Assembly: GCA_036781505.1 (NCBI GenBank)
Contig: DAIQAV010000070.1
Span: 1-11,136, forward strand
Direction of reading: 5' to 3'
Origin: FEN-680 sp036781505
Lineage (GTDB): Bacteria; Actinomycetota; Geothermincolia; Fen-727; Anoxymicrobiaceae
DNA: 11,136 nt
The translations under genes and the position numbers were made by a program. Positions within the stretch are counted from its first letter, which is position 1. Each line of letters starts with the position of its first letter. A model generated the notes under the pieces. That model was not told the origin of the DNA and ran no database searches. It worked only from the letters and a program-made list of their open reading frames with translations. Below, piece after piece: positions 1 through 6,935 of the stretch.

Positions 1-663
1 GGGCAGCTCCTTGAACATCAGCTTCTTCTCGTCGACGCCGCTCACGACTGCAAGCCGGAGCACGTCCTCGCTCTTCTCCCAGAGATAGACGGCGCCGATG
101 TCGGCCCCCATGACGCCGGAGGTGTAGGCGAGGATCTTCTCGAGGATCTCGTGGAGGTCGAGCGTGGAGCCGATCTCGCGGGCCGCTTCCATCAACAGGC
201 GCATGCGCTTGTTCACGTCGACCATGCCGTCGAGGACGCGCTCGACGTACCTGACGCTGGTCACCTCGCGCGCGATCACCGCCACCACTATCACGGCCAG
301 CATCAGTATCAGGCCGCCCTCTATGACCCAGAAGATCGCGTCGCCGCGGAAGAAGTCCCTGACTGAGTGCAGGTTGAGCACCAGGATAAGTCCGGTTACG
401 CAAAGCGCGAAGAGCACCAGGAGGACAACGGTGAGCGCGGTCATGCTGGGGACCCGGGGCGTCTCGAAGGCGCGGTCCAGGCCCGCCGGTCCGGTCAGGT
501 CGACTTCGGCCTCGGCCTCCGCCTCTGCATCTACCTCGGGCGCGGACCGCGCGGCCACCTCCGCGCCCCCCATGCCGGCCGCCGCGCCGTCGGTATCAGG
601 GCTGGCTTCCGCCTCGTGCTCTGGCTCATCACCGGGGTCTATTTTCTTCTCTTCGTCCGGCAT
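1..663 (-). CDS. Membrane-anchored GAF-domain sensor, N-terminal part (C-terminus outside window)
   Basis: The minus-strand frame is open from the ATG at 661-663 to the window edge, giving 221 residues. GGAG lies about 8 bases upstream of the ATG. Residues 1-60 are acidic and rich in Ala, Glu and Asp, so probably a disordered cytosolic tail. Hydrophobic helices lie at about 75-97 and 109-131, with only a short loop between them, so there is no large extracellular sensor. A charged helical linker (about 132-165) leads into a segment typical of a GAF-domain start, with AREIGSTLDLHEILEKIL at 161-178 and GADIGAVYLWEK at 186-197. Such proteins usually end in a histidine kinase, PP2C/SpoIIE phosphatase or cyclic-di-GMP module, which lies beyond the edge, so the output is unknown. 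The gene lies 94 bases downstream of the repeat lipoprotein on the same strand and may be cotranscribed with it. Membrane anchoring and GAF identity are firm; the ligand is unknown. Confidence 0.85.
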   Translation of the reverse strand, partial: MPDEEKKIDPGDEPEHEAEASPDTDGAAAGMGGAEVAARSAPEVDAEAEAEAEVDLTGPAGLDRAFETPRVPSMTALTVVLLVLFALCVTGLILVLNLHSVRDFFRGDAIFWVIEGGLILMLAVIVVAVIAREVTSVRYVERVLDGMVDVNKRMRLLMEAAREIGSTLDLHEILEKILAYTSGVMGADIGAVYLWEKSEDVLRLAVVSGVDEKKLMFKELP

Positions 664-757
664 GGGATGTCTCCGAGGCGCGTCGCTGCGCGAGTCCGCT
701 CAGGTGCAAGGCTATTTTTCCAGAGGCCGGGCTTTTCTTCAAGGACGGCGACCGGCG

Positions 758-1726
758 CTACAAGGGCGTGTTCTCGTAGATGAATATGCCGCCGAGCCCG
801 CCGACCGCCCACGCGCGCAGCTTGTCGCTGGTGGTAACGTCGAAGAGCGACTCGTGCGCGTCGTACTGCAGGCCCCATGACCGGCCGTCGAAGTGGTAGA
901 CGGGCCCGTTCGAGCCTATGCCGCCCACGGCCCACACATTTCTGGCGTCGGCGGCGGCCACCTTGTGAAGCTGGGACGAGAGCACAGTCCGGCCGCCCCA
1001 CGCCTTTCCGTCGAACGTGTAGGCCAGCCCCTTGATGTCCTGTGGAGCCGCGCCCGCGTTCTCGAGTGAGCCGACGGCCCAGACGTGGGTCGCATCGACT
1101 GCCGTCACGCCCAGGAAGAACTCGTGATGCGGCGCCTCAAACTGCTGCTTCCAGGACGAGCCGTCGAAGAAGTAGATCCAGCTGCGGCCGTCCTTGCCCT
1201 CGGCCACGAACCAGGCGTGGGAGGCGTCGAGCGCGAACATGTCCTGGACGTGCAGGGCCACCGTGTACTGCCGGGCCCACGAGGCGCCGTTGAAGAAGTA
1301 GATGTTGGAGCCGGTATCTGACGTCCCCGCGACCCAGGCGTGGGAGGGGTCCGCCGCCGCGACGACGCTCGCGGTCTGGTCGGTTGTCTGGAACTGCATC
1401 GCCCAGGCCGTCCCGTTGAAGAACCAGACGACGCCTCCACCGTCCCCGCCGGAGGCCCACACGTGGGTGGGGTCCGCCGCCGAGACATCGGTGGGCTCCG
1501 CCTCCAGCTTCTGGACCTGGGTCACCCAGGAGGTGCCGTTGTAGAAGTAGACCGGCCCCCCGCCGACCGCCCACACATGCGACGCGTCGGCCGCGGACAC
1601 CGCCAGAAGAGAGGCGTCTCCCTCCTGGGTCTGGATTATCCACGGCGATGGTGAGCCGCATGCCGACGCCGCCAGCGCGAGCGCGCACAGCGCGGCCGCC
1701 ACGATGAAAAGCCTCGTCTTGATCAT
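758..1726 (-). CDS. Exported lipoprotein with seven Trp/Gly repeats, probable seven-bladed beta-propeller
   Basis: This 322-residue protein has a lipoprotein signal (MIKTR, a hydrophobic core, then ASAC) with the lipidated Cys at 23. The rest is seven repeats of about 38-49 residues of the form 'AAD-x-SHVWAVGG...VYFFNGTSW..Q'. The marker Trp residues are W52, W90, W131, W172, W216, W265 and W306. The last repeat ends at IYENTPL without the final 'SWxxQ' strand, while a matching PWIIQTQ stands alone at residues 28-34 before repeat 1. That is the pattern expected when N- and C-terminal strands close a circular propeller. The repeats resemble those of secreted propeller proteins of unknown role; binding or scaffolding at the cell surface is inference. 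No Shine-Dalgarno is visible before the ATG, but a TAGAAT box sits six bases upstream, suggesting a leaderless message. Repeats and lipobox are clear; function is unknown. Confidence 0.85.
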   Translation of the reverse strand: MIKTRLFIVAAALCALALAASACGSPSPWIIQTQEGDASLLAVSAADASHVWAVGGGPVYFYNGTSWVTQVQKLEAEPTDVSAADPTHVWASGGDGGGVVWFFNGTAWAMQFQTTDQTASVVAAADPSHAWVAGTSDTGSNIYFFNGASWARQYTVALHVQDMFALDASHAWFVAEGKDGRSWIYFFDGSSWKQQFEAPHHEFFLGVTAVDATHVWAVGSLENAGAAPQDIKGLAYTFDGKAWGGRTVLSSQLHKVAAADARNVWAVGGIGSNGPVYHFDGRSWGLQYDAHESLFDVTTSDKLRAWAVGGLGGIFIYENTPL

Positions 1727-1738
1727 GGGGTAATTCTA
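1727..1738 (-). promoter_or_regulatory. Candidate leaderless promoter -10 box for the repeat lipoprotein
   Basis: On the minus strand TAGAAT (1733-1738) is followed by six bases (1727-1732) and then the ATG at 1724-1726. No purine-rich ribosome site lies between. A TANNNT box about six bases before a start codon is the usual signature of leaderless transcripts in Actinomycetota. The same TAGAAT hexamer serves as -10 in the GYD promoter candidate. No good -35 is visible; the region where it would lie is the terminator stem. Confidence 0.45.
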
Positions 1739-1744
1739 AGCGAA

Positions 1745-1768
1745 AGCCCCGTTCGCAGGAACGGGGCT
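1745..1768 (-). terminator. Hairpin terminator after the GYD gene
   Basis: A perfect 10-bp inverted repeat, AGCCCCGTTC and GAACGGGGCT, encloses the loop GCAG. On the minus strand it begins 23 bases after the GYD stop codon and is followed by TTTCGCTT, a short imperfect U-tract. It fits an intrinsic terminator separating the GYD gene from the lipoprotein gene. The stem is symmetric, but no T-run follows on the plus side. Confidence 0.75.
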
Positions 1769-1791
1769 CCAGTTCGCGTTGGCTGTCGCGG

Positions 1792-2076
1792 TTACTTCAG
1801 GCGAGCGATGAACTCGTCCAGAGTTATGGCGGCCATCGTGTGTATGTGCACCGAGCCACGGGAGCCGAGCTCCACCGAGATCCGGGCGATGGTCTCCACG
1901 TCGGGTGCCTCCAGGATGTTGACGAAGTCGTACTCGCCGATGACGGCGTACTGGTCCACGACCTTTCCGCCGAGCGCCTCGACATCCTTGTTGACCTCCT
2001 TGATGCGCTCGGGGTTCTTCCTGACGGTCTGAGCGCCCGCATCGGTAAGGCTGCTGAGCATGATGTACTTGGGCAT
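1792..2076 (-). CDS. GYD-domain protein (PF08734-type), 94 aa
   Basis: A complete 94-residue cytosolic protein. It begins MPKYIMLSSLT and carries the family's central signature as GEYDFV at residues 47-52 (the family's GxYD motif), followed by EAPD at 56-59, and ends in a short helix (LDEFIARL). Length and layout match single-domain GYD proteins, which have a ferredoxin-like dimeric alpha/beta-barrel fold. Their biochemical role is not established; some related folds bind or oxidise small molecules. AGGGGG lies about 8 bases before the ATG, supporting this start. The gene is divergent from the RND exporter and shares its 188-base upstream region, which could mean joint control, although nothing here shows it. 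Family assignment is strong; function is unknown. Confidence 0.9.
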   Translation of the reverse strand: MPKYIMLSSLTDAGAQTVRKNPERIKEVNKDVEALGGKVVDQYAVIGEYDFVNILEAPDVETIARISVELGSRGSVHIHTMAAITLDEFIARLK

Positions 2077-2118
2077 TCCACGTCCCCCTTTTCTCCACCT
2101 GTCCGTTGGTAACTCACA

Positions 2119-2146
2119 ATTCTACATCGTCGCCTTCACCTTTCAA
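2119..2146 (-). promoter_or_regulatory. Sigma-70-like promoter for the GYD gene
   Basis: On the minus strand TTGAAA (2141-2146), a 16-base spacer and TAGAAT (2119-2124) make a good housekeeping-type promoter. Transcription would start near 2112, giving a leader of roughly 35 bases that includes the AGGGGG ribosome site. Confidence 0.6.
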
Positions 2147-2149
2147 GCA

Positions 2150-2188
2150 CCCGGGCCTGCCATCACAGGAAACTCCCGGGGTCGGGAG
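2150..2188. other. Two overlapping inverted repeats in the divergent intergenic region
   Basis: CCCGGG plus CCTG (2150-2159) can pair with CAGG (2166-2169) and CCCGGG (2175-2180). Alternatively CTCCCG (2173-2178) pairs with CGGGAG (2183-2188) around the loop GGGT, followed by AAGTACTTTTG. The second CCCGGG is shared, so the two foldings exclude each other on a plus-strand RNA. This could be an operator or a leader structure for the exporter gene. It may also be chance in GC-rich DNA. Confidence 0.3.
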
Positions 2189-2264
2189 AAGTACTTTTGT
2201 GACATATCAAGCGGAGTTGTGGGGGGCGGTGGGTGTTTCGGTCCCCTGGAGGTGGTAGAACAGT

Positions 2265-4799
2265 ATGCGCATTTTCGCGTGGATCGCGAAATACGTAAAG
2301 CGTTATCCCTGGACGATCATCATCATATCGCTGGGGCTGTCGCTCTTCCTGGGCCTGGGGATGCTCATGCTCAAGGGGGACGTGACCTACCCGAGCCTGC
2401 TGCCCAAGAACTTCAACAGCATCAAGGCGCTCGAGGACCTGAATAAGAACTTCGGCGGCACCTCCTACGAGACGATCCTCATCACCGCGCCGGACGTCAC
2501 CGACAACAACGTGGTGCAGTTCATGCTGGGCCTGGAGGACTACATCAACTCCACCCCCGGCCTCAACAAAGGCCAGGTCGTCGAGATACCGGGCCAGAAG
2601 GGCAAGAACGTCCCCAAGATCCTGGCCAGCCCATCGGTGAACCTCAACGACTACCTTAGCCCGTTCGTAGCGCAGATCAAGCAGGGCATCGCCCAGAGCG
2701 GCTTCAACATCGGCCTGTCGGAGATCAGCAAGACGCAGATTGAGTCCCAGACCGGGATGGACTTCAAGCAACTCATCCGCAGCCAGTATCTCTCGGTCGG
2801 CGAGGTGCAGCAGCAGATGATCGGAAAGCAGAAGTTCCTGATATACGATCCCAAGACCGACACCTACCCTGCCGCGCTCATCATGATCAAGACCAACGCC
2901 AGCCTGGACGCGAACCAGCAGATCACGCTGGCCAACGACCTCGAGAAACTGTTCGCCAGCAAGTTGACCACCCCGGGCTCGCCGCTCTACACGCCCGGCG
3001 CGAAGGTCTACATGTCGGGGGACGCGACTCTGGCGCGCGACTTCAACACCCACATCCGGGACAAGACCATCCTGCTCGGCCTCATCGCGCTGCTGTTCGT
3101 GGTGGTGGTCATATTCCTGGCGTTCCGCCGCATAACCGACGCGCTGCTGACCCTGGGGGTGGTGATCCTCAGCGTGGAGTGGACCTTCGGCTTCACCGGC
3201 TGGGCGCACGTCCCCTACTCCGTGGCGGCGGTGGCGATAATCCCGCTGCTGCTGGGCCACGCGCTCACCTTCGTGGTCCCCTACACCGCGCGCTACTACG
3301 AGGAGATGGAGCACGAGTTCAGGTCAGTGAAGATGGTCGGCGCGGCCCTCATCGCTGTCGGCGTGGGGATATTCCTGTGCATGATCACCAGCGTCCTCGG
3401 CTTCCTGGTCTTCGAGTTCAGCGTGCTGCCCCCCCTGCGCAACTTCGGGGTCACCGCGGCGGTCGGCACCTTCTTCGCCTTCGTGCTCACGGTGGTCATG
3501 CTGCCCGCGATGATGGTCGTCCGCGACCGCATCTACGTGACCACGCCGGCCGAGCAGCGCGACAAGGCAAAGACCCACTTCGACGGACTCTCGCGGCGGC
3601 GCAGGCGAGGGCTCTTCGCCCGCACCACGGACCGGATGCTCGAGTGGTTTACGGTGCTCTCGACCAGGCACTCGATAATCGTCATCGTGGTGGCGCTGGC
3701 GCTGATCACCCTGGGGTTCTCCCAGGCCGGCAAGCTCAAGACCGACTCTGACCTGCGCAAGCTCGTCCCCCGCGGCCTGCCCTCCATCAAGGCGGACTTC
3801 ACGGTGGAGAAGTACTTCGGGGGACAGCAGACCGACACCATCATGGTCACGGGGGACGTGCTCGACCCGAAGAACCTCAAGGCCATGGCCGATCTCGAGG
3901 ACGCCATCGCCGCGAGCCCGCTCAACCGGTTCGGAGGAATTACCCTCTACCCGCGCAACGCCATCACCGGGCTGCCCGACGCCCTTGCCTCCGCCAACAA
4001 CGGGGTCCTGCCACGGAGCAAGGCCGAGGCGCTGGCCGCCATCAAGACCGCCCAGGACAACGGCGGATACATCGTGGGCGGGCTGTTGAGCGCGGACGGC
4101 AAGGCGGGCCTGATATCTCTCAACGGCAGCGGCTCGCCGACCACGCCCGTCGTGAACCGCAAGGTGCTTCTGCTGAATACCGAGAGCGGAAAATACATGA
4201 CTCCTCTGGGCCTGGGCTACGAGCTCGGGGGCATAACTCCGCTGACCAAGGACATGACCAGGAACATCATCCCCACGGAGACCTGGTCTTCAGTGCTGTC
4301 GCTGAGCATATGCGGGCTGCTGCTGATGCTGATCTTCTGGTCGATCCCCTACGGGCTCATCACCCTGACCGTCGCGATCGCCGGCACCGCCGCGCAGATA
4401 GGGTTCCTGGGCGCCATGGGCTACCCGATAGACGTGGTGACGTCATTATCCACGGCGCTGGTCATAGGGATCGGCAGCAACTTCGGCATCTTCTTCACCT
4501 ACCGCTACCTGCAGGAGATGAGGCAGGGGGACGACATCGTCCCGGCCGAGGCGATCAGGACCACCATGATGAACCTGGGCAGGGCCAACGTCGTCGCGGC
4601 GATCGCGACCGTGGGCGCGTTCCTGATCGTGCTGCTCTCGGGGATCGTCCCCCTGGTGCGGTTCGCGGGGGTCACCGCCTTCGGCGTGGCCATCTCCCTG
4701 ATCGCCGCCCTTACCTTCATGCCGGCGCTCATCTACAGGCTCTCCTGGCACCACCGGGTGGTTGAGGAAAAAGAGGTGCTGCAGGAGGACACCGCCTGA
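2265..4799 (+). CDS. RND-superfamily exporter, MMPL/HAE3 type, with altered proton-relay motifs
   Basis: This 844-residue inner-membrane protein has the duplicated RND layout. Predicted helices are near 14-36, 268-287, 292-310, 317-340, 357-385 and 395-420, then 469-488, 675-694, 697-716, 725-746, 773-795 and 799-823. Two large extracytoplasmic domains lie at about 40-265 and 490-670. The length and absence of longer porter loops fit the MMPL/HAE3 group, which exports lipids or hydrophobic compounds, rather than AcrB-type pumps. GGAGGTGG lies 9-16 bases before the ATG. In most RND pumps helices 4 and 10 carry GxGxDY-type motifs whose Asp relays protons. Here the matching stretches are GHALTF (331-336) and GIGSNF (735-740), so the Asp positions are Thr335 and Asn739, while the following Arg (R343, R747) is kept in register. 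Family is certain; substrate is unknown, and the energy source is doubtful for that reason. No membrane-fusion or outer-membrane partner lies nearby. Confidence 0.92.
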   Translation: MRIFAWIAKYVKRYPWTIIIISLGLSLFLGLGMLMLKGDVTYPSLLPKNFNSIKALEDLNKNFGGTSYETILITAPDVTDNNVVQFMLGLEDYINSTPGLNKGQVVEIPGQKGKNVPKILASPSVNLNDYLSPFVAQIKQGIAQSGFNIGLSEISKTQIESQTGMDFKQLIRSQYLSVGEVQQQMIGKQKFLIYDPKTDTYPAALIMIKTNASLDANQQITLANDLEKLFASKLTTPGSPLYTPGAKVYMSGDATLARDFNTHIRDKTILLGLIALLFVVVVIFLAFRRITDALLTLGVVILSVEWTFGFTGWAHVPYSVAAVAIIPLLLGHALTFVVPYTARYYEEMEHEFRSVKMVGAALIAVGVGIFLCMITSVLGFLVFEFSVLPPLRNFGVTAAVGTFFAFVLTVVMLPAMMVVRDRIYVTTPAEQRDKAKTHFDGLSRRRRRGLFARTTDRMLEWFTVLSTRHSIIVIVVALALITLGFSQAGKLKTDSDLRKLVPRGLPSIKADFTVEKYFGGQQTDTIMVTGDVLDPKNLKAMADLEDAIAASPLNRFGGITLYPRNAITGLPDALASANNGVLPRSKAEALAAIKTAQDNGGYIVGGLLSADGKAGLISLNGSGSPTTPVVNRKVLLLNTESGKYMTPLGLGYELGGITPLTKDMTRNIIPTETWSSVLSLSICGLLLMLIFWSIPYGLITLTVAIAGTAAQIGFLGAMGYPIDVVTSLSTALVIGIGSNFGIFFTYRYLQEMRQGDDIVPAEAIRTTMMNLGRANVVAAIATVGAFLIVLLSGIVPLVRFAGVTAFGVAISLIAALTFMPALIYRLSWHHRVVEEKEVLQEDTA

Positions 4800-4822
4800 G
4801 GATCACGGCGCGGCAAGCAGCA

Positions 4823-5338
4823 TCAGGAACCCGTGACCATCCCATGCAGGTCCTTCATCGGGCAGAACTCGTTGGCACATGTCGGACAGGAGAGAAACAG
4901 GACCCGCCCTGAGCCCAGCGCCAGCGCCGCGAAGTACAGCGCCGCGAGCTTCCTGTTCCGCATCACCTGCGGAAGCGGCATGGCGGCGAGCAGGCCGATG
5001 AAGGCGAGGTCGACGATCATGGCATCGCGGTCGAGCTCGCGCTCCTCGTCGCGCGGCAAGATCTTCGACGTCCAGACGCCCAGCAGCGTCGAGCACGTCC
5101 TGCCGTAGTAGACGCACCTGGCGCAGACGAACTTGCGCCACCAGGTCGCCAGGGCGATGACGCCTGGCACGAACAGCATCAGCTTGATCGGCTTGTAGCG
5201 GGCGATCGCCGCGGCGCCTATGGCCATCGAGGCCCCCATCAGCCCGGTGTTTATCCCGGCGCGGAGGCTGTCCTCGGCCGGGACCTGCGACCTTCCCTCA
5301 CAGGAGCAGCCACCCGGCGCCTGTTCGGATGTCTCCAT
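4823..5338 (-). CDS. Four-helix membrane protein with two cysteine clusters, function unknown
   Basis: This 171-residue protein is taken from the ATG at 5336-5338, which has AAGGGAG at good spacing. A longer reading from 5389 adds 17 basic residues but has no ribosome site. Hydrophobic helices lie near 28-47, 51-67, 106-123 and 131-149. Cysteines occur as C11/C13, then CX2CX6C (C72, C75, C82; CARC...YYGRTC) in the loop between helices 2 and 3, and CX2CX4C (C151, C154, C159; CPTC...FC) right after helix 4. With four helices, the N-terminus, that loop and the C-tail all lie on the same membrane face. The clusters could therefore jointly hold a zinc or iron-sulfur site. The gene is convergent with the RND exporter (23 bases between stop codons) and divergent from the zinc-ribbon gene. 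I do not recognise the family. Topology and motifs are direct; metal binding is inference. Confidence 0.8.
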   Translation of the reverse strand: METSEQAPGGCSCEGRSQVPAEDSLRAGINTGLMGASMAIGAAAIARYKPIKLMLFVPGVIALATWWRKFVCARCVYYGRTCSTLLGVWTSKILPRDEERELDRDAMIVDLAFIGLLAAMPLPQVMRNRKLAALYFAALALGSGRVLFLSCPTCANEFCPMKDLHGMVTGS

Positions 5339-5402
5339 GTCGGCTCCCTTCCCCGTCCGGCGCGTCTGATCTTTCCGTGCGACGTCCACGATGACGTTAG
5401 CC

Positions 5403-5408
5403 TATAAT
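5403..5408 (+). promoter_or_regulatory. Consensus -10 box (TATAAT) upstream of the zinc-ribbon gene
   Basis: A perfect TATAAT lies 38 bases before the ATG at 5447, in a short AT-richer patch between two divergent genes. No convincing -35 is present at 16-18 bases upstream, so the promoter may depend on an activator, or the box may be chance. It would drive the three-gene unit that runs to 8212. Confidence 0.4.
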
Positions 5409-5446
5409 GATTTACACGGCGATAACCACCACGGAGGGAAGGCTGG

Positions 5447-6896
5447 ATGCCGGTTCAGTGCCCGCGCTGCGGCGCTTATAACGAGGACGGAAGGCAGGCG
5501 TGCGCCGTGTGCGCCGCGGCCTTCGCGGTGCCTGCTGCGGCCGGTCCGCCGGTGGTCGTTCCGCCGGGGGCGCCGGATCCCGGCGCGACCGCGCGCGTCC
5601 CGCCGCGGGCGCCGGAGAGGCAGGGCAACGGCTCCGGGAAGCCGTCCGCTGCTGGAGTCCCGCAACCCGCCGCGGCTCAGGCCCGTCAGCAGCCGCAAGC
5701 ACCGGTGCCGCCGCAAGCACCGGTGCAGCAACAGGTGTCGACTCAGCCGCAGGCTCCGGCGCCGACCCAGGTTCCGATGCAGCAGGCTCCCGCTCCCCCG
5801 GGACCGCCGCCGGCTCCGTTCGCGCCCATGCCCACCGCCGCCGCGGAGGAAGAGGCGCCTGACGCAGCCGACGGCGAGNNNNNNNNNNGTCAAGGAAGCC
5901 AGAGTGCCGGCGCCCGAGGCCGAGGCCGCGCCTGAAGCACCGGCTGGAGAAATCCAGGCGGAGCAACCTCCCCACGAGCCGCAGGCCGCGGCCCAACCCT
6001 ATCCCGAGCCCCAGCCCTGGACGGGCCAGGCGACGGGCTATCCGGGTTACGGCTTCGGGCCGTACGGACCGTACCCACAACCATACTTTCCCGACCCGAT
6101 GCAGGCCTACGGCTACGGCTTCCCGATGATGTCGCCCTACGGGGCCTATGGGCCGTACCCCGCGTTCGGCTTCTTCCCGCCGATGCCGTTCTTCGGCGGA
6201 TATCCACCCTACGGCTCGCCTTACATGCAGCCTTTCGCGCCTCCGCCGGGCGCATACCCGCCCGCGCCGTACGGAGCGCCCGCGGCTCCATACCCGGGCG
6301 CCTATCCGCAGCAGCAGTATCCGGCGTCACACAAACGGATGAAGACCGTCTACATCATCCTGATAATACTCGGCGTGCTGCTCCTCATCGGCGGCGCGGT
6401 CACCGCTGCCATCCTGCTGACGGGCAACGGCAAGTCTTCGTTCAACCTTGGCGACGGGACCGTGACGGGCGTGGACATCTCGTTCAGCAACCTGCTCCTG
6501 CGCCAATCGGGCAGCACCGTCACCCTCACGGGCAAGTACAGCAACAACACCAAGCGGAAAGGCGACGTGTACATATCGGTGCAGGGGATCAGCAAGGGCG
6601 CGGAGCAGCTGATCAACTTCACCGTGCCGGTCCAGCCGGGCAAGGGCAGGTCCTTCTCGCAGAAGAAGTCCTCGGCCTCGACGCTTAGCGGCGCGACCCT
6701 GGGCACCCTGATATACGAGAGCAGCACCGGCACAAACCCCAGCGGGAGCGACACCTATCCCTGGGAGACATCGCCCACGTCGCCGACCACGCCGGGCTTC
6801 AAAAGCCAGCCGACCACGCCGGGCACGGCGCCGGAGAGCAGTCCTTTCGACGAGCAGAACGACACCAGCCCACAGTCGACCACGCCCACGTTCTGA
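5447..6896 (+). CDS. Zinc-ribbon, single-pass membrane protein with long Pro/Gln and Tyr/Gly/Pro-rich region; interrupted by assembly gap
   Basis: GGAGGG eight bases before the ATG supports the start. The N-terminus is a zinc ribbon (CPRC at 5-8, CAVC at 19-22), followed by a Pro/Ala/Gln-rich region to codon 144. Ten N follow at 5879-5888. After the gap the frame starting VKEAR at 5889 runs 335 codons to the TGA at 6894-6896. Because 10 is not a multiple of three, the halves sit in different frames as written. Both end exactly at the gap without stops, so one gene with an arbitrary-length gap is the simplest reading. After the gap come a Pro/Glu-rich part, then a Tyr/Gly/Pro-rich stretch (nt about 6027-6330, many YGPYP-like units). 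Next are a basic stop (HKRMK), one helix (about 6348-6422), a beta-rich external domain and a Ser/Thr/Pro tail. The ribbon and disordered part should be cytosolic. The partner is unknown. A two-gene or frameshifted alternative is unlikely. Confidence 0.8.
5693..5726 (+). repeat. Short tandem direct repeat encoding QAPVP units
   Basis: CCGCAAGCACCGGTGC occurs at 5693-5708 and again at 5711-5726, an 18-base period that keeps the reading frame and encodes Gln-Ala-Pro-Val units. It lies in the low-complexity part of the zinc-ribbon gene shortly before the assembly gap. More such copies could explain the gap. Confidence 0.7.
5879..5888. other. Assembly gap of 10 N
   Basis: Ten undetermined bases lie inside the zinc-ribbon gene's Pro/Ala/Glu-rich coding region. 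Ten is a common placeholder length in scaffolding, so the true gap length is not known. The frames on either side join only if the missing length is a multiple of three. Confidence 0.98.
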
Positions 6897-6916
6897 GTCC
6901 CGGGCCGGACCGGGAC
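6897..6916 (+). other. GC hairpin between the zinc-ribbon stop and the MBL ribosome site
   Basis: A perfect 7-bp inverted repeat, GTCCCGG and CCGGGAC, encloses the loop GCCGGA. It starts immediately after the TGA and ends 6 bases before the AGGAGAAGG ribosome site. There is no T-run, so it is not a standard intrinsic terminator. It could stabilise the upstream 3' end or tune translation of the next gene. Confidence 0.5.
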
Positions 6917-6935
6917 ATCACCAGGAGAAGGTCCG

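Noticed and set aside
2196..2212. TTGTGACATATCAA as a CRP/FNR-like operator
   Set aside because: Only one half (TGTGA) matches; the second half does not, so chance is as likely.
2163..3314. Long open frame (383 codons) antisense to the start of the RND exporter
   Set aside because: Its His/Asp/Arg/Val-rich composition is typical of the reverse frame of GC-rich coding DNA. It has no recognisable domain, and the sense frame is clearly an RND protein.
5391..6896. Single 501-codon frame read straight through the N run from 5391
   Set aside because: Before the gap this frame is Arg/Pro-rich nonsense. The frame from 5447 has a ribosome site and a zinc ribbon, so the two real halves are in different frames as written.
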